DNA from: Paracoccus luteus
GTDB taxonomy: Bacteria > Pseudomonadota > Alphaproteobacteria > Rhodobacterales > Rhodobacteraceae
DNA: 64,000 nt
NCBI RefSeq assembly: GCF_004522155.1
Contig: NZ_SDEA01000004.1
Span: forward strand, 62,001 to 126,000
Reading direction: 5' to 3'
Positions 7,480 through 15,410 of the stretch are shown here, one piece after another (the stretch's first letter is position 1; the number at the start of each line of letters is the position of its first letter). The notes below the pieces were generated by a model, which saw nothing but the letters and a program-made list of their open reading frames with translations, did no database searches and was not told the DNA's origin. The position numbers and the translations under genes are program-made.

Positions 7480-8688
7480 CTACGCGAACGCCTGCAGCCC
7501 GGTGATGGCGCGGCCCAGGATCAGGGCGTGGACGTCGTGCGTGCCCTCATAGGTGTTGACCGTCTCCAGGTTGGCGGCGTGGCGCATCACCTGGAACTCT
7601 TCCGAGATACCGTTGCCGCCGTGCATGTCGCGGGCGATCCGGGCGATATCCAGCGCCTTGCCGCAGTTGTTGCGCTTGACGATGGAGATCATCTCGGGCG
7701 CGGCCTGCGCCGCGTCCATCAGCCGCCCGACCTGCAGGCTGGCCTGCAGCCCGAGGCTGATTTCCGTCATCATGTTGGCCAGCTTCAGCTGGAACAGCTG
7801 GGTGTTGGCCAGCGGCCGGTTGAACTGCCTGCGGTCCAGCCCATACTGCCGCGCGGCGTGGAAACAGAACTCGGCGGCGCCGAGAACGCCCCAGCTGATC
7901 CCATAGCGCGCCCGGTTGAGGCAGCCGAACGGCCCCTTTAACCCCTCGACATTCGGCAGCAGGGCGTCCTCGCCCACCTCGACGTCCTGCATCACGATCT
8001 CGCCGGTGATCGAGGCGCGCAGGGACAGCTTGCCCTCGATCTTGGGCGCGGACAGGCCTTTGGTGCCCTTGTCCAGCACAAAGCCGCGGATCTTGCCGCC
8101 ATGCGCGTCGGACTTGGCCCAGACCACGAAGACATCCGCGATGGGCGCGTTGGAAATCCACATCTTGGTGCCGTTCAGCACATAGCCCGCGTCGGTCTTC
8201 CGCGCGGTCGTCTTCATCCCGCCGGGGTCCGAACCTGCGTCGGGTTCGGTCAGGCCGAAGCAGCCGATGAACTCTCCGCTCGCCAGCTTCGGCAGATACT
8301 TCTGCCGCTGCTCGTCGGACCCGTAGGCATGGATCGGATACATCACCAGCGACGACTGCACCGACATCATCGACCGATAGCCAGAATCCACCCGCTCGAC
8401 CTCGCGCGCGACCAGGCCATAGCTGACATAGGATGCGCCCAGCCCGCCGTATTCCTCGGGGATGGTCACGCCCAGCAGGCCCATCCCGCCCATCTCGCGG
8501 AAGATTTCGGGGTCGGTCCGCTCCTCGCGATAGGCCGCGATGACCCGCGGCTGCAGCTTTTCCTGCGCATAGGCGCGGGCGCTGTCGCGCATCATCCGTT
8601 CGTCCTCGGACAGCTGATCGTTCAGGCGAAAGGGATCTTCCCAGTCGAATCGGCTCAGATCCGGGGCGTCCTTGGGCTTCAGGGCCAT
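7480..8688 (-). CDS. gcdH: Glutaryl-CoA dehydrogenase
   Basis: A 402-residue FAD flavoenzyme that oxidises and decarboxylates glutaryl-CoA to crotonyl-CoA in lysine, hydroxylysine and tryptophan breakdown. Acyl-CoA dehydrogenase blocks are clear: [79 protein letters not shown], and [14 protein letters not shown]. The catalytic Glu is in [20 protein letters not shown] at about residue 381, the GCDH-type position. The start at 8688 is chosen because GGAGGA precedes it; the ATG at 8700 contains that SD. It is divergent from a LysR gene and was probably once followed by a CoA-transferase. Confidence 0.95.
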   Translation of the reverse strand: MALKPKDAPDLSRFDWEDPFRLNDQLSEDERMMRDSARAYAQEKLQPRVIAAYREERTDPEIFREMGGMGLLGVTIPEEYGGLGASYVSYGLVAREVERVDSGYRSMMSVQSSLVMYPIHAYGSDEQRQKYLPKLASGEFIGCFGLTEPDAGSDPGGMKTTARKTDAGYVLNGTKMWISNAPIADVFVVWAKSDAHGGKIRGFVLDKGTKGLSAPKIEGKLSLRASITGEIVMQDVEVGEDALLPNVEGLKGPFGCLNRARYGISWGVLGAAEFCFHAARQYGLDRRQFNRPLANTQLFQLKLANMMTEISLGLQASLQVGRLMDAAQAAPEMISIVKRNNCGKALDIARIARDMHGGNGISEEFQVMRHAANLETVNTYEGTHDVHALILGRAITGLQAFA

Positions 8689-8775
8689 GATGTCCTCCAT
8701 TCGGTCGCGGCATGACTAGCAGATAAGTCCAGGCGCCGGTAACGATGAATATTCCTCGACCCATGAGCCGCAGGC

Positions 8776-9663
8776 ATGAGCGGATACCGATATACCCCCA
8801 GCGTCCAGGAACTGCGCGCCTTCGTGCTTTGCGCGCGGCTGGGGTCGGCATCGCGCGCGGCGGGCGCGCTGAACCTGACGCAAAGCGCCGTCAGCCGTTC
8901 GATCCGCACGCTGGAGGATCGGCTCGGCGTCACGCTGTTCCAGCGCATCCGCCAGCGGCTGGTCCTGTCGGACGCGGGCCGGGCGATGCTGCGGGACGCC
9001 GATCAGATACTGGCAAGCCTTGACCGGTCGACCCAGATGATCATGGCCTTCGGCGGCAGCCGCCAGGTCCTGCGGCTGGCGGTGCTGCCGACGTTCGCCG
9101 CGATGTGGCTGATCCCGCGGCTGGGCGACTTTGCCGCGCGTCACCCCGGGGTATCGCTGGACCTGACCTCGGCGCTGTTGCCGGTCGATTTCGACGACAG
9201 CCCCTTTGACGCCGCCATCCAGCGTGCCGAGATGGCGCGCACGGGGGCAGTCGCCATGCCCATCATGTCCGAAAAGCTGATCGTCGTCGCGGCGCCGCAC
9301 CTGCACGTCACCGGCGACCTGACCGGCGTGCCGCTGATCCAGCAGGCCACCCGTCCGCATCTGTGGGCGGACTGGCTGGCAGCGGCGGGGCTGAGCGTCG
9401 AGGCGATCCGCGGCCCGCGCTTTGAGCATTTCGAGATGGTCATCGCCGCGGCGCGCGCCGGTCTGGGCGCCGCGGTGCTGCCCGACATCTTCGCGCAATC
9501 CGACCTGCGGCGCGGAACGCTGGTGCAGGCCAGCCCGACCGCCCTGCCGGGCGCGTCGCCCTATGCGCTGATCCATCCGGCGCGCGAACCCGGCGGAACC
9601 CTGGCGGCATTCGCCGAATGGCTGAGGTCGCAGGTCGGGCGGGCGGGGCTGGTGGAGGCGTGA
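8776..9663 (+). CDS. LysR-family transcriptional regulator, likely of gcdH
   Basis: A 295-residue LysR regulator. The winged helix-turn-helix covers residues 6-65 (VQELRAFVLCARLGSASRAAGALNLTQSAVSRSIRTLEDRLGVTLF). The effector domain carries the GcvA-like pattern LAVLPTFAAMWLIPRLGDFAARHPGV. It is divergent from gcdH across 87 bp, the usual placing of a LysR regulator against its target; a GAATATTC palindrome at 8747-8754 lies in that gap. Glutarate or glutaryl-CoA would be the natural effector, but this is inference. Confidence 0.9.
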   Translation: MSGYRYTPSVQELRAFVLCARLGSASRAAGALNLTQSAVSRSIRTLEDRLGVTLFQRIRQRLVLSDAGRAMLRDADQILASLDRSTQMIMAFGGSRQVLRLAVLPTFAAMWLIPRLGDFAARHPGVSLDLTSALLPVDFDDSPFDAAIQRAEMARTGAVAMPIMSEKLIVVAAPHLHVTGDLTGVPLIQQATRPHLWADWLAAAGLSVEAIRGPRFEHFEMVIAAARAGLGAAVLPDIFAQSDLRRGTLVQASPTALPGASPYALIHPAREPGGTLAAFAEWLRSQVGRAGLVEA

Positions 9664-9917
9664 GCCGTGCTGCCGGACGTGCCCGATGGATCGTGTGGTC
9701 GTGGATCGGGCAGCACGCCCGGGGCCGCGCGAACTTGGCGTTGCGGGTCACCCACACGTTTGCCGCCAAGGCGATAGATGCCGAGGAACTGGCGACGCTG
9801 GCCCAACCATGCGCCGTGCAAACTTGTGCACGGGCGGATTGGACTGCGATTCAAGGGCGAAAAGCGGGTGCCTGCGCCTGCCTACAGGCCGCTTGCACAC
9901 TCCGCGACATAGCTTGT
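9664..9917. other. Gap between LysR gene and tRNA-Asn, no gene recognised
   Basis: About 250 bases without supportable coding signal on either strand. It was searched for an integrase or att-like copy of the tRNA 3' end because of the adjoining tRNA gene; none was seen. Confidence 0.4.
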
Positions 9918-9944
9918 CAAGATCTGACTAACCAGCTGATCTTG
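9918..9944 (-). terminator. Hairpin just after tRNA-Asn
   Basis: CAAGATC pairs with GATCTTG around a 13-nt loop immediately beyond the tRNA CCA end on the minus strand. It is a plausible 3'-end or termination structure. Confidence 0.45.
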
Positions 9945-9945
9945 T

Positions 9946-10020
9946 TGGCTCCGGCGGTAGGGATCGAACCTACGACCAATTGATTAACAGTCAACTGCTC
10001 TACCGCTGAGCTACGCCGGA
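9946..10020 (-). tRNA. tRNA-Asn (anticodon GTT)
   Basis: A 75-nt cloverleaf with encoded CCA. Acceptor stem TCCGGCG/CGCCGGA with discriminator G, D-arm GCTC...GAGC, anticodon loop CTGTTAA giving GTT, and T-loop GGTTCGATCC are all present. It reads AAC/AAT codons. Confidence 0.97.
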
Positions 10021-10093
10021 ACACGAGGGGGCATCTAGCACCCGGGTTGGGGGGCGTCCAGAGGGTGCGGGCGAAATTTTGCGCCCGCCGCCC

Positions 10094-10363
10094 TCACTTC
10101 AGCTGGCTGTCCTTAGACCCGCGGCGGTTGATGCCGGACGTGGGACGAAAGGCGCGGTCGCTGTCGGACTGGCAGGCGATGCACAGGGTGACGCCGGGCT
10201 GGGCCTGGCGGCGGGCCTCGGGGATCGGCTCGTCGCAATCGGCGCAGTGGGTGCGGCTTTCGCCCGACGGGCGGGCGCGCTGTCGCATGCGCTCGATCGC
10301 CTCGCGGGTGCTGACCTCGATCTGTTCGTTCACGGCGCCGTCCTGTGCCCATCCGCCTGCCAT
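10094..10363 (-). CDS. ybiI: DksA/TraR C4-type zinc finger protein, YbiI-like
   Basis: An 89-residue cytosolic protein. The zinc finger is CADC...CIAC (CxxC-17-CxxC), embedded in HCADCDEPIPEARRQAQPG and followed by the conserved tail NRRGSKDSQLK. The N-terminus MAGGWAQDGAVNEQI closely resembles that of E. coli YbiI, which supports the start at 10363. It lacks the long coiled coil of DksA, so direct RNA polymerase secondary-channel action is uncertain. It lies between tRNA-Asn and ihfA; no operon partner. Confidence 0.93.
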   Translation of the reverse strand: MAGGWAQDGAVNEQIEVSTREAIERMRQRARPSGESRTHCADCDEPIPEARRQAQPGVTLCIACQSDSDRAFRPTSGINRRGSKDSQLK

Positions 10364-10526
10364 CGCCCCGCCCTTTCTGCCAGCCGCACCAATTATCTAG
10401 GAACGCGGGCAGCCCCCTGCAATGCGCCCCCCCTGCCCCGGCCCGCCGGGGGAACGATCCGGGGTTGCGACGGTTGACTCGGGGCCACGGCCGCACCATC
10501 GTGCCCGCAATGGAAAGGCATTTCCC

Positions 10527-10826
10527 ATGAGCGACAAGACCCTGACCCGCATGGATCTGGCCGAGGCCGTGTTTCGCGAGGTGGGCCTGTCGCGCAACGA
10601 AAGCGCGCAGATGGTCGAAAGCGTCCTGGGCCACATCTCGGACGCGCTGGTCCGGGGCGAACAGGTCAAGATCTCGTCCTTTGGCACATTCTCGGTCCGC
10701 GCCAAGAACGAGCGGATCGGCCGCAACCCCAAGACCGGACAGGAAGTGCCGATCACCCCCCGTCGCGTCCTTTCGTTCCGCCCGTCGCACCTGATGAAGG
10801 AACGCGTCGCGGCCGGCAACAGATAG
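10527..10826 (+). CDS. ihfA: Integration host factor alpha subunit
   Basis: A 99-residue HU/IHF-family DNA-bending protein that dimerises with Ihf[35 protein letters not shown] is the helical base. [25 protein letters not shown] is the beta-arm with the conserved RxGRNPKTGxEVPI signature and the proline that intercalates DNA. The reading frame could open earlier, but the ATG at 10527 gives the exact family N-terminus and length. The MerR-family gene follows after two bases, the arrangement known in many alphaproteobacteria. Confidence 0.97.
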   Translation: MSDKTLTRMDLAEAVFREVGLSRNESAQMVESVLGHISDALVRGEQVKISSFGTFSVRAKNERIGRNPKTGQEVPITPRRVLSFRPSHLMKERVAAGNR

Positions 10827-10828
10827 TC

Positions 10829-11434
10829 ATGGCCAAGTCGCCGCAGGCGTTTCGCACGATCGGCGAGGTGGCCCGGGCCGTGGGCGTGGCGACGCATGTC
10901 CTGCGCTATTGGGAAACGCAGTTCCCGCAGCTGGCGCCCGTCAAGCGCGCCGATGGCCGCCGCTATTACCGCCCCGAGGATGTGCAGCTTGCCGCGGGCC
11001 TGTGCGAGGTGCTGCGCGAGGAAGGGCTGACGATCCGCGGCGCGCGCCGCCTGATCGCGCCCGACCGGGGCGCGGCGCTGCGGGCGCGCGGAGCGCTGCG
11101 CCTGGACGAAACCGCGGCCGACACCGTGGCTGACGCGGATGCGGTGCCCGGACAGGCTGAACCGCAGTCGGCGGATGCCGACCCCTCTGAAACCGTGGCG
11201 CGGCCGTCGGCCGGCGGCAAGGGTGGCCAGCCCGGAACCTGGGCGCTGCCCCTGTTCCCCGACCTCGACGGCGCGGACGGCGATGCGACTGCGGGGGTGC
11301 TGCTGGATCGGCTGGCGCTGACCGCCGCGGCTCTGCGGGGGCGGCAGGCGCCCCTGCCCGACCAGGCGCGCGATCTGGCGCGGCGGCTGCGCGACTGCCA
11401 CGACCGGATGCGCACGGGCCAGCCCGCCGCCTGA
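10829..11434 (+). CDS. MerR-family transcriptional regulator
   Basis: A 201-residue regulator. The MerR helix-turn-helix is at residues 7-75 ([46 protein letters not shown]). The C-terminal half is Ala/Asp-rich and low in complexity, with a final helical [12 protein letters not shown], and lacks the cysteines of metal-sensing MerR proteins. The start is two bases after the ihfA stop, so the two are co-transcribed; this ihfA-merR pair is conserved in Rhodobacterales. The target genes are unknown. Confidence 0.92.
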   Translation: MAKSPQAFRTIGEVARAVGVATHVLRYWETQFPQLAPVKRADGRRYYRPEDVQLAAGLCEVLREEGLTIRGARRLIAPDRGAALRARGALRLDETAADTVADADAVPGQAEPQSADADPSETVARPSAGGKGGQPGTWALPLFPDLDGADGDATAGVLLDRLALTAAALRGRQAPLPDQARDLARRLRDCHDRMRTGQPAA

Positions 11435-11469
11435 CGTGCGGCCCGCGCGGGTTCGCCACCGCCACGGAT

Positions 11470-11597
11470 ACGGCACGGATATTTTCCCGCGCGGCCCCTT
11501 GTGCCCGTCAAGCGTGACGTGCGACACGCGCGGCCCGCGCGACGTCGCCACCGACACGGAGACGGCACGGATATTTTCCCGCGCGGCCCCTTGTGCC
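11470..11597 (+). repeat. 36-bp direct repeat, two identical copies upstream of tRNA-Pro
   Basis: Bases 11470-11505 and 11562-11597 are identical over 36 bp (beginning acggcacggatattttcccg and ending ccttgtgcc). Looser similarity extends to about 75 bp on the left side of each copy (gacgtgcg ... gcgcgg ... gccacc). The right end of copy 2 supplies the likely -35 hexamer of tRNA-Pro. It looks like a local tandem duplication of a promoter-proximal segment. Confidence 0.85.
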
Positions 11598-11620
11598 TGC
11601 CGAACCCTTCGATCTATATG
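11591..11620 (+). promoter_or_regulatory. Candidate sigma-70 promoter of tRNA-Pro
   Basis: TTGTGC at 11591-11596 and TATATG at 11615-11620 are separated by 18 bp, with the tRNA beginning 8 bases later. Copy 1 of the upstream repeat keeps the -35 but has no matching -10. Confidence 0.5.
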
Positions 11621-11628
11621 CGCCTCGT

Positions 11629-11706
11629 CGGGCCGTGGCGCAGTCTGGTTAGCGCGTCCGTCTGGGGGGCGGAAGGCCGCGAGTTCGAATCTCGCCGGCC
11701 CGACCA
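11629..11706 (+). tRNA. tRNA-Pro (anticodon GGG)
   Basis: A 78-nt cloverleaf with encoded CCA. Acceptor CGGGCCG/CGGCCCG with discriminator A, D-arm GCGCAGTCTGGTTAGCGC, anticodon loop CTGGGGG giving GGG, and T-arm with GTTCGAATC are visible. It reads CCC codons. Confidence 0.97.
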
Positions 11707-11712
11707 TCACGA

Positions 11713-11738
11713 AACGCCCACCCTTCGGGGTGGGCGTT
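11713..11738 (+). terminator. UUCG-loop terminator hairpin after tRNA-Pro
   Basis: AACGCCCACCC pairs perfectly with GGGTGGGCGTT across a TTCG tetraloop, six bases after the tRNA CCA. The following T-run is short (TTCGCTTG). Confidence 0.75.
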
Positions 11739-11758
11739 CGCTTGCAGGGGGTTCGGTG

Positions 11759-12823
11759 GTGAACGGTGTTCTGCCCGACAGCGCACTGGCGCGGCTGATC
11801 GAGGGCGGCGCGATCCGCGCCGAGTTGCCCGTCACCCCCGACCAGATCCAACCCGCCAGCCTCGACCTGCGCCTTGGCACGACCGCGTGGCGGCTGCGCG
11901 CCTCGTTCCTGGCCGGGCGCGGGCGCACCATCGCCGACCGGCTGCCGGATTTCGAGATGCACCGCATGGACCTGACCGGCGGGGCGGTGCTGGAAAAGGG
12001 CTGCGTCTATCTGCTGCCGCTGGCCGAAAGCCTGTCCCTGCCCGCGGGGCTGGACGCGGTGGCGAACGCCAAGTCATCGACCGGGCGGCTGGACCTGCTG
12101 ACGCGGCTGGTGACGGACGACGGGACCGAGTTCGACCGCCTGCCCGACGGCTATGACGGCCCGCTGTATGCCGAAATCTGCCCGCGCAGCTTTTCGGTGC
12201 TGGTCCGGCCGGGGATGCGGCTGAACCAGCTGCGGCTGCGGCACGGCCAGGCGGTGCTGGACGACGCCGCGCTGACCGCGCTGCACGCGGCCGAGCCGCT
12301 GGTGGACGGCACGCCGCTGATCGACGAGGGCCTGGGGTTTTCCGTGGACCTGCGGCCGTCCGGGGACGATCTGGTCGGCTGGCGCGCCCGGCCGCATACC
12401 GGCGTCATCGACCTGGACCGGATCGGCGCCTATGACGCGCGCGACTTCTGGGACGCGCTGCGCACGACCGAGGGGCGGCTGATCCTCGATCCCGGCGCGT
12501 TCTATATCCTCGTCAGCCGCGAGGCGGTGACGATCCCCCCCGACTATGCCGCCGAGATGTCGCCCTATCTGGCGATGGTGGGCGAGTTCCGGGTGCATTA
12601 CGCCGGGTTCTTCGACCCCGGTTTCGGGCATGGGACGGGCCGCGGCGCCCGCGGCGTCCTTGAGGTGCGCTGCCACGAGGCGCCGTTCGCGCTGGAACAC
12701 GGGCAGGTCGTGGGCCGGCTGGTCTATGAACGCATGGCGGCGCGCCCCGACCGCCTGTATGGCGCGGGGATCGCGTCGAACTATCAGGGCCAGGGGCTGA
12801 AGCTCGCCAAGCAGTTCCGCTGA
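11759..12823 (+). CDS. dcd: 2'-deoxycytidine 5'-triphosphate deaminase, long alphaproteobacterial form
   Basis: A 354-residue enzyme that deaminates dCTP to dUTP for dTTP synthesis. It is about twice the length of E. coli Dcd because two dUTPase-like domains are joined. The first holds QIQPASLDLRLG, ANAKSSTGRLDLLTRLV and YAEICPRSFSVLVRPGMRLNQLRL; the second starts near residue 195 and ends with ASNYQGQGLKLAKQFR. The start is a GTG after a GGGGG-rich SD; adjacent in-frame GTG codons at 11756 and 11759 are both possible. It probably reads from its own promoter after the tRNA terminator. Confidence 0.92.
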   Translation: MNGVLPDSALARLIEGGAIRAELPVTPDQIQPASLDLRLGTTAWRLRASFLAGRGRTIADRLPDFEMHRMDLTGGAVLEKGCVYLLPLAESLSLPAGLDAVANAKSSTGRLDLLTRLVTDDGTEFDRLPDGYDGPLYAEICPRSFSVLVRPGMRLNQLRLRHGQAVLDDAALTALHAAEPLVDGTPLIDEGLGFSVDLRPSGDDLVGWRARPHTGVIDLDRIGAYDARDFWDALRTTEGRLILDPGAFYILVSREAVTIPPDYAAEMSPYLAMVGEFRVHYAGFFDPGFGHGTGRGARGVLEVRCHEAPFALEHGQVVGRLVYERMAARPDRLYGAGIASNYQGQGLKLAKQFR

Positions 12824-12828
12824 CGCGC

Positions 12829-13041
12829 TCAGCGCATCCGGCGGGTGATGCGCGCGGCCTGCCGGGCGCGCTTGACCGCCTCGCGCGCGGCCTTGGCCTG
12901 TTTTTGCGCGGCGGGCGTCATCTTGCCGTCGGCCGTGGTGCCGCCGGACATCCGCGCCGCCTTGTCGATGCCCTTGCGCGTCCCCCAGTTCAGCATCCGG
13001 TTCGTCAGCATCCGCCCCAACCGGCCCAGTATCGCGTTCAT
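12829..13041 (-). CDS. Small basic conserved hypothetical protein
   Basis: A 70-residue, strongly basic protein (MNAILGRLGRMLTNRMLNWGTRKGIDKAARM...), with a helical Lys/Arg/Ala-rich C-terminus (AKAAREAVKRARQAARITRRMR). No signal peptide or known domain is seen. It sits 14 bases downstream of scpB on the same strand and may be the last gene of the scpA-scpB operon. Small proteins of this look are common in Rhodobacterales, but no function can be assigned. Confidence 0.7.
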   Translation of the reverse strand: MNAILGRLGRMLTNRMLNWGTRKGIDKAARMSGGTTADGKMTPAAQKQAKAAREAVKRARQAARITRRMR

Positions 13042-13055
13042 CGCCCGTCCCCTTG

Positions 13056-13709
13056 TCAGTCGCCGAACAGATCGTCGCCCGGCCCCTCGTCGGCGGGTAT
13101 ATCAGCATCCCCGCCGGCCGCCGCAAGGTCCGTCGCCATGCCGCCCCCGGGGCGCGGGTCCAGCAGCCCCGCGGCGCGCAATTCGGCCAGGCCCGGCAGA
13201 TCGCCGGTGTTGGACAGGCCGAAATGGTCCAGGAAACCCTCGGTGACGACGAATGTCACCGGGCGGCCCGGCGTCTGGCGGCGGCGGCCCAGCCGGACCC
13301 AGCCCATCTCGATCAGCTGGTCCAGCGTGCCGCGCGACAGGGCGACGCCGCGGATCTCCTCGATCTCGGTCCGCGTCACGGGCTGGTGATAGGCGACGAT
13401 GGCCAGCACCTCGGTCGCGGCCCGCGACAGCCTGCGGGTTTCCACGACCTGATCCTGCATCAGAAAGCCAAGGTCCGCGGCGGTGCGGAATGCCCAGGCG
13501 TCGCCCACCCGCATCAATTCGACGCCCCGCCCCTCGTATCGGGCGCGCAGCCGGGCCAGCGCCTCGGCCGCGTCGCAGCCGGCGGGCATGCGCGCGGCCA
13601 TGTCGCGCAGGGTCATGGGCTGCGCCGCGGCGAACAGCAGCGCCTCGACCATGCGTTCCTGCACGGCCGGCGGCGGGGGGCGAAAGGGGATGGGCGCGTT
13701 GTCGGTCAC
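13056..13709 (-). CDS. scpB: SMC-Scp complex subunit ScpB
   Basis: A 217-residue winged-helix protein that binds the kleisin ScpA and helps SMC condense and segregate the chromosome. The ScpB core is visible: MVEALLFAAAQPMTLRDMAARMP, FRTAADLGFLM, RRLSRAATEVLAIVAYHQPVTRTEIEEIRGVALSRGTLDQLIEMGWVRLGRRRQTPGRPVTFVVTEGFLDHFGLS. The acidic C-terminal tail (DIPADEGPGDDLFGD) is typical. The start overlaps the scpA stop by 4 bp (ATGA). Confidence 0.95.
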   Translation of the reverse strand: MTDNAPIPFRPPPPAVQERMVEALLFAAAQPMTLRDMAARMPAGCDAAEALARLRARYEGRGVELMRVGDAWAFRTAADLGFLMQDQVVETRRLSRAATEVLAIVAYHQPVTRTEIEEIRGVALSRGTLDQLIEMGWVRLGRRRQTPGRPVTFVVTEGFLDHFGLSNTGDLPGLAELRAAGLLDPRPGGGMATDLAAAGGDADIPADEGPGDDLFGD

Positions 13710-14476
13710 GGGCGCAGCCGGATCGTGATCGGCGCGAAGGTCGCGTCCTGGCGGATCTCCAGCCGCCCCTGCCGCGCCAGTTCAAGCGAGGCGGCAAAGG
13801 TCGCCGCCGTGGCGGACCGCCGGCGCGCCGGATCGTCGCCCCAGCCTTCGGGCAGGAACCCCGCAAGGTCGGTCCATTCGCCGGCAAAGCCGATCAGGCG
13901 GCGCATCCGGTCCAGCGCCTCCTCCATCGTCCAGACGTCGCGGCGGTCGAAGGCAAAGGGGCGGAACTCGTCGCGCGTGCGCAGCCGCGCATAGGCCTGC
14001 ATCAGATCGAACAGCCCCGCCTGCCAGCGGATCGCGCGGGTCCGCGCGACAGGTTCCGGCGCGCCGCGGGCAAAGCGGTCCTGCCCCAGCCGCGCGCGTC
14101 CCATCAGCCGGGCGGCGGCGTCGCGCATGGCCGCCAGCCGTTCCAGCTGGAACGCCAGATGCGCGGCCATGTCGTCGGGGGACGGCCCGTCGGCCTGCGG
14201 ATCGGGGGGCAGCAGCAGCCGCGATTTCAGGAACGCGAGCCACGCCGCCATCACCAGGTAATCGGCCGCCAGCTCGATCCTCAGGCTGCGCGCCTCCTCG
14301 ACGAAGGCCAGGTATTGTTCGGCCAGCGCCAGCACGCTGATCTGCATCAGATCGACCTTTTGCGTGCGCGCCAGCGTCAGCAGCAGGTCCAGCGGCCCGT
14401 CATAGCCCGTCACATCCACGATCAGCGCCTCGTCGGGGCGCCGATGGCTGTCGGAACTGTCGGGCCGCAATGTCAT
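13706..14476 (-). CDS. scpA: SMC-Scp complex kleisin subunit ScpA
   Basis: A 256-residue kleisin that bridges SMC heads. DVTGYDGPLDLLLTLARTQKVDLMQISVLALAEQYLAFV is the conserved N-terminal helix pair, followed by ADYLVMAAWLAFLKSRLLLP; the C-terminal winged helix includes TAATFAASLELARQGRLEIRQDATFAPI. The ATG at 14476 gives the family start, while an in-frame ATG at 14557 would add an unrelated 27 residues. It is first in an operon with scpB. Confidence 0.95.
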   Translation of the reverse strand: MTLRPDSSDSHRRPDEALIVDVTGYDGPLDLLLTLARTQKVDLMQISVLALAEQYLAFVEEARSLRIELAADYLVMAAWLAFLKSRLLLPPDPQADGPSPDDMAAHLAFQLERLAAMRDAAARLMGRARLGQDRFARGAPEPVARTRAIRWQAGLFDLMQAYARLRTRDEFRPFAFDRRDVWTMEEALDRMRRLIGFAGEWTDLAGFLPEGWGDDPARRRSATAATFAASLELARQGRLEIRQDATFAPITIRLRP

Positions 14477-14603
14477 GCGCCACCCTTGGAAAGCCCGGCG
14501 CGCGCTGTCAACAGCCGCGCCCTGCCCTTCTTCCTTGCCCAAATATCGAGGGATCATCGCATGCGACGATAGCAGCGCCTTGGTCGGCCCGTCGAATGCA
14601 ATA

Positions 14604-14625
14604 GGGCCGCCCCGAAGGACGGCCC
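14604..14625 (-). terminator. rpsD terminator hairpin
   Basis: On the minus strand GGGCCGTCC pairs with GGGCGGCCC (one G-U) across a TTCG loop, about 25 bases after the rpsD stop, followed by CTATT. Confidence 0.7.
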
Positions 14626-14650
14626 CGCAAAACCTGCACCGGAAACCGGA

Positions 14651-15271
14651 TCAGTTCTTGGCGTAGTATTCGACCACCAGGTTCGGTTCCATCTGGACGG
14701 CATAGGGGACGTCGCCCAGAACCGGCGTGCGAACGAACGTCGCCGTCAGCTTGTTGTTGTCGACGTCCAGATAGTCGGGCACGTCACGCTCGGCCAAGCC
14801 GATCGCCTCAAGCACGAGGGTCATCTGGCGCGACTTTTCGCGGACGCTGACCACGTCGCCTTCCTTGACGCGATAGGACGCGATGTTCACGCGCTTGCCG
14901 TTCACCTGCACATGGCCGTGGTTCACGAACTGGCGGGCGGCCCAGATGGTCGGCACGAACTTGGCGCGATAGACGACGGCGTCCAAGCGGCGTTCCAGCA
15001 GGCCGATCAGCATCTCGCCGGTGTCGCCGCGCAGGCGCTCGGCCTCGGTATAGATGCGGCGGAACTGCTTTTCGGTCAGGTCGCCGTAATAGCCCTTCAG
15101 CTTCTGCTTGGCGCGCAGCTGGGTGCCGAAGTCCGAGAGCTTGTTCTTGCGGCGCTGGCCGTGCTGGCCGGGACCGTATTCGCGCTTGTTCACCGGGGAT
15201 TTGGCGCGGCCCCAGATGTTTTCGCCCATGCGGCGGTCAAGCTTGTACTTGGCAGCGGTGCGTTTGGTCAT
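14651..15271 (-). CDS. rpsD: 30S ribosomal protein S4
   Basis: A 206-residue primary 16S rRNA-binding ribosomal protein. [22 protein letters not shown] and [28 protein letters not shown] are the N-terminal signature of the zinc-less bacterial form. The S4 RNA-binding domain is at residues about 97-160 ([49 protein letters not shown]). It stands alone as in other alphaproteobacteria, with its own promoter and terminator. It carries a 5' leader of about 100 bases in which no S4-type pseudoknot could be assigned by eye. Confidence 0.98.
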   Translation of the reverse strand: MTKRTAAKYKLDRRMGENIWGRAKSPVNKREYGPGQHGQRRKNKLSDFGTQLRAKQKLKGYYGDLTEKQFRRIYTEAERLRGDTGEMLIGLLERRLDAVVYRAKFVPTIWAARQFVNHGHVQVNGKRVNIASYRVKEGDVVSVREKSRQMTLVLEAIGLAERDVPDYLDVDNNKLTATFVRTPVLGDVPYAVQMEPNLVVEYYAKN

Positions 15272-15382
15272 CGCTGATCTCCTTCGTCGGTTGTGAAGGG
15301 CGTTGTCCTTTGCCGTTGACCTTGCGGTCGCGGGCCGACAGGTTTCCCCTTGCGGGGTCCACCAACACCAATGGAAGCGGCG

Positions 15383-15410
15383 CTTATAGCCCCGCCCGAT
15401 CCGAAGTCAA
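15383..15410 (-). promoter_or_regulatory. Sigma-70 promoter of rpsD
   Basis: Minus-strand TTGACT (15405-15410), 16-bp spacer and TATAAG (15383-15388), about 110 bases before the rpsD start. This is the best promoter match seen in the window. The -35 overlaps the stop codon of the upstream MFS gene. Confidence 0.75.

Noticed and set aside
9664..10020. Integrated element at tRNA-Asn
   Set aside because: tRNA genes are common integration sites, but no integrase, att repeat or foreign gene block was found on either side.
12829..13041. Treating the 70-codon basic frame as chance
   Set aside because: It was kept as a gene: it starts with ATG in a non-overlapping slot right after scpB, with codon use like its neighbours and a plausible helical basic protein.
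15272..15382. S4-binding autoregulatory structure in the rpsD leader
   Set aside because: The leader is long enough, but no pseudoknot resembling known S4 targets could be drawn; a covariation search would be needed.
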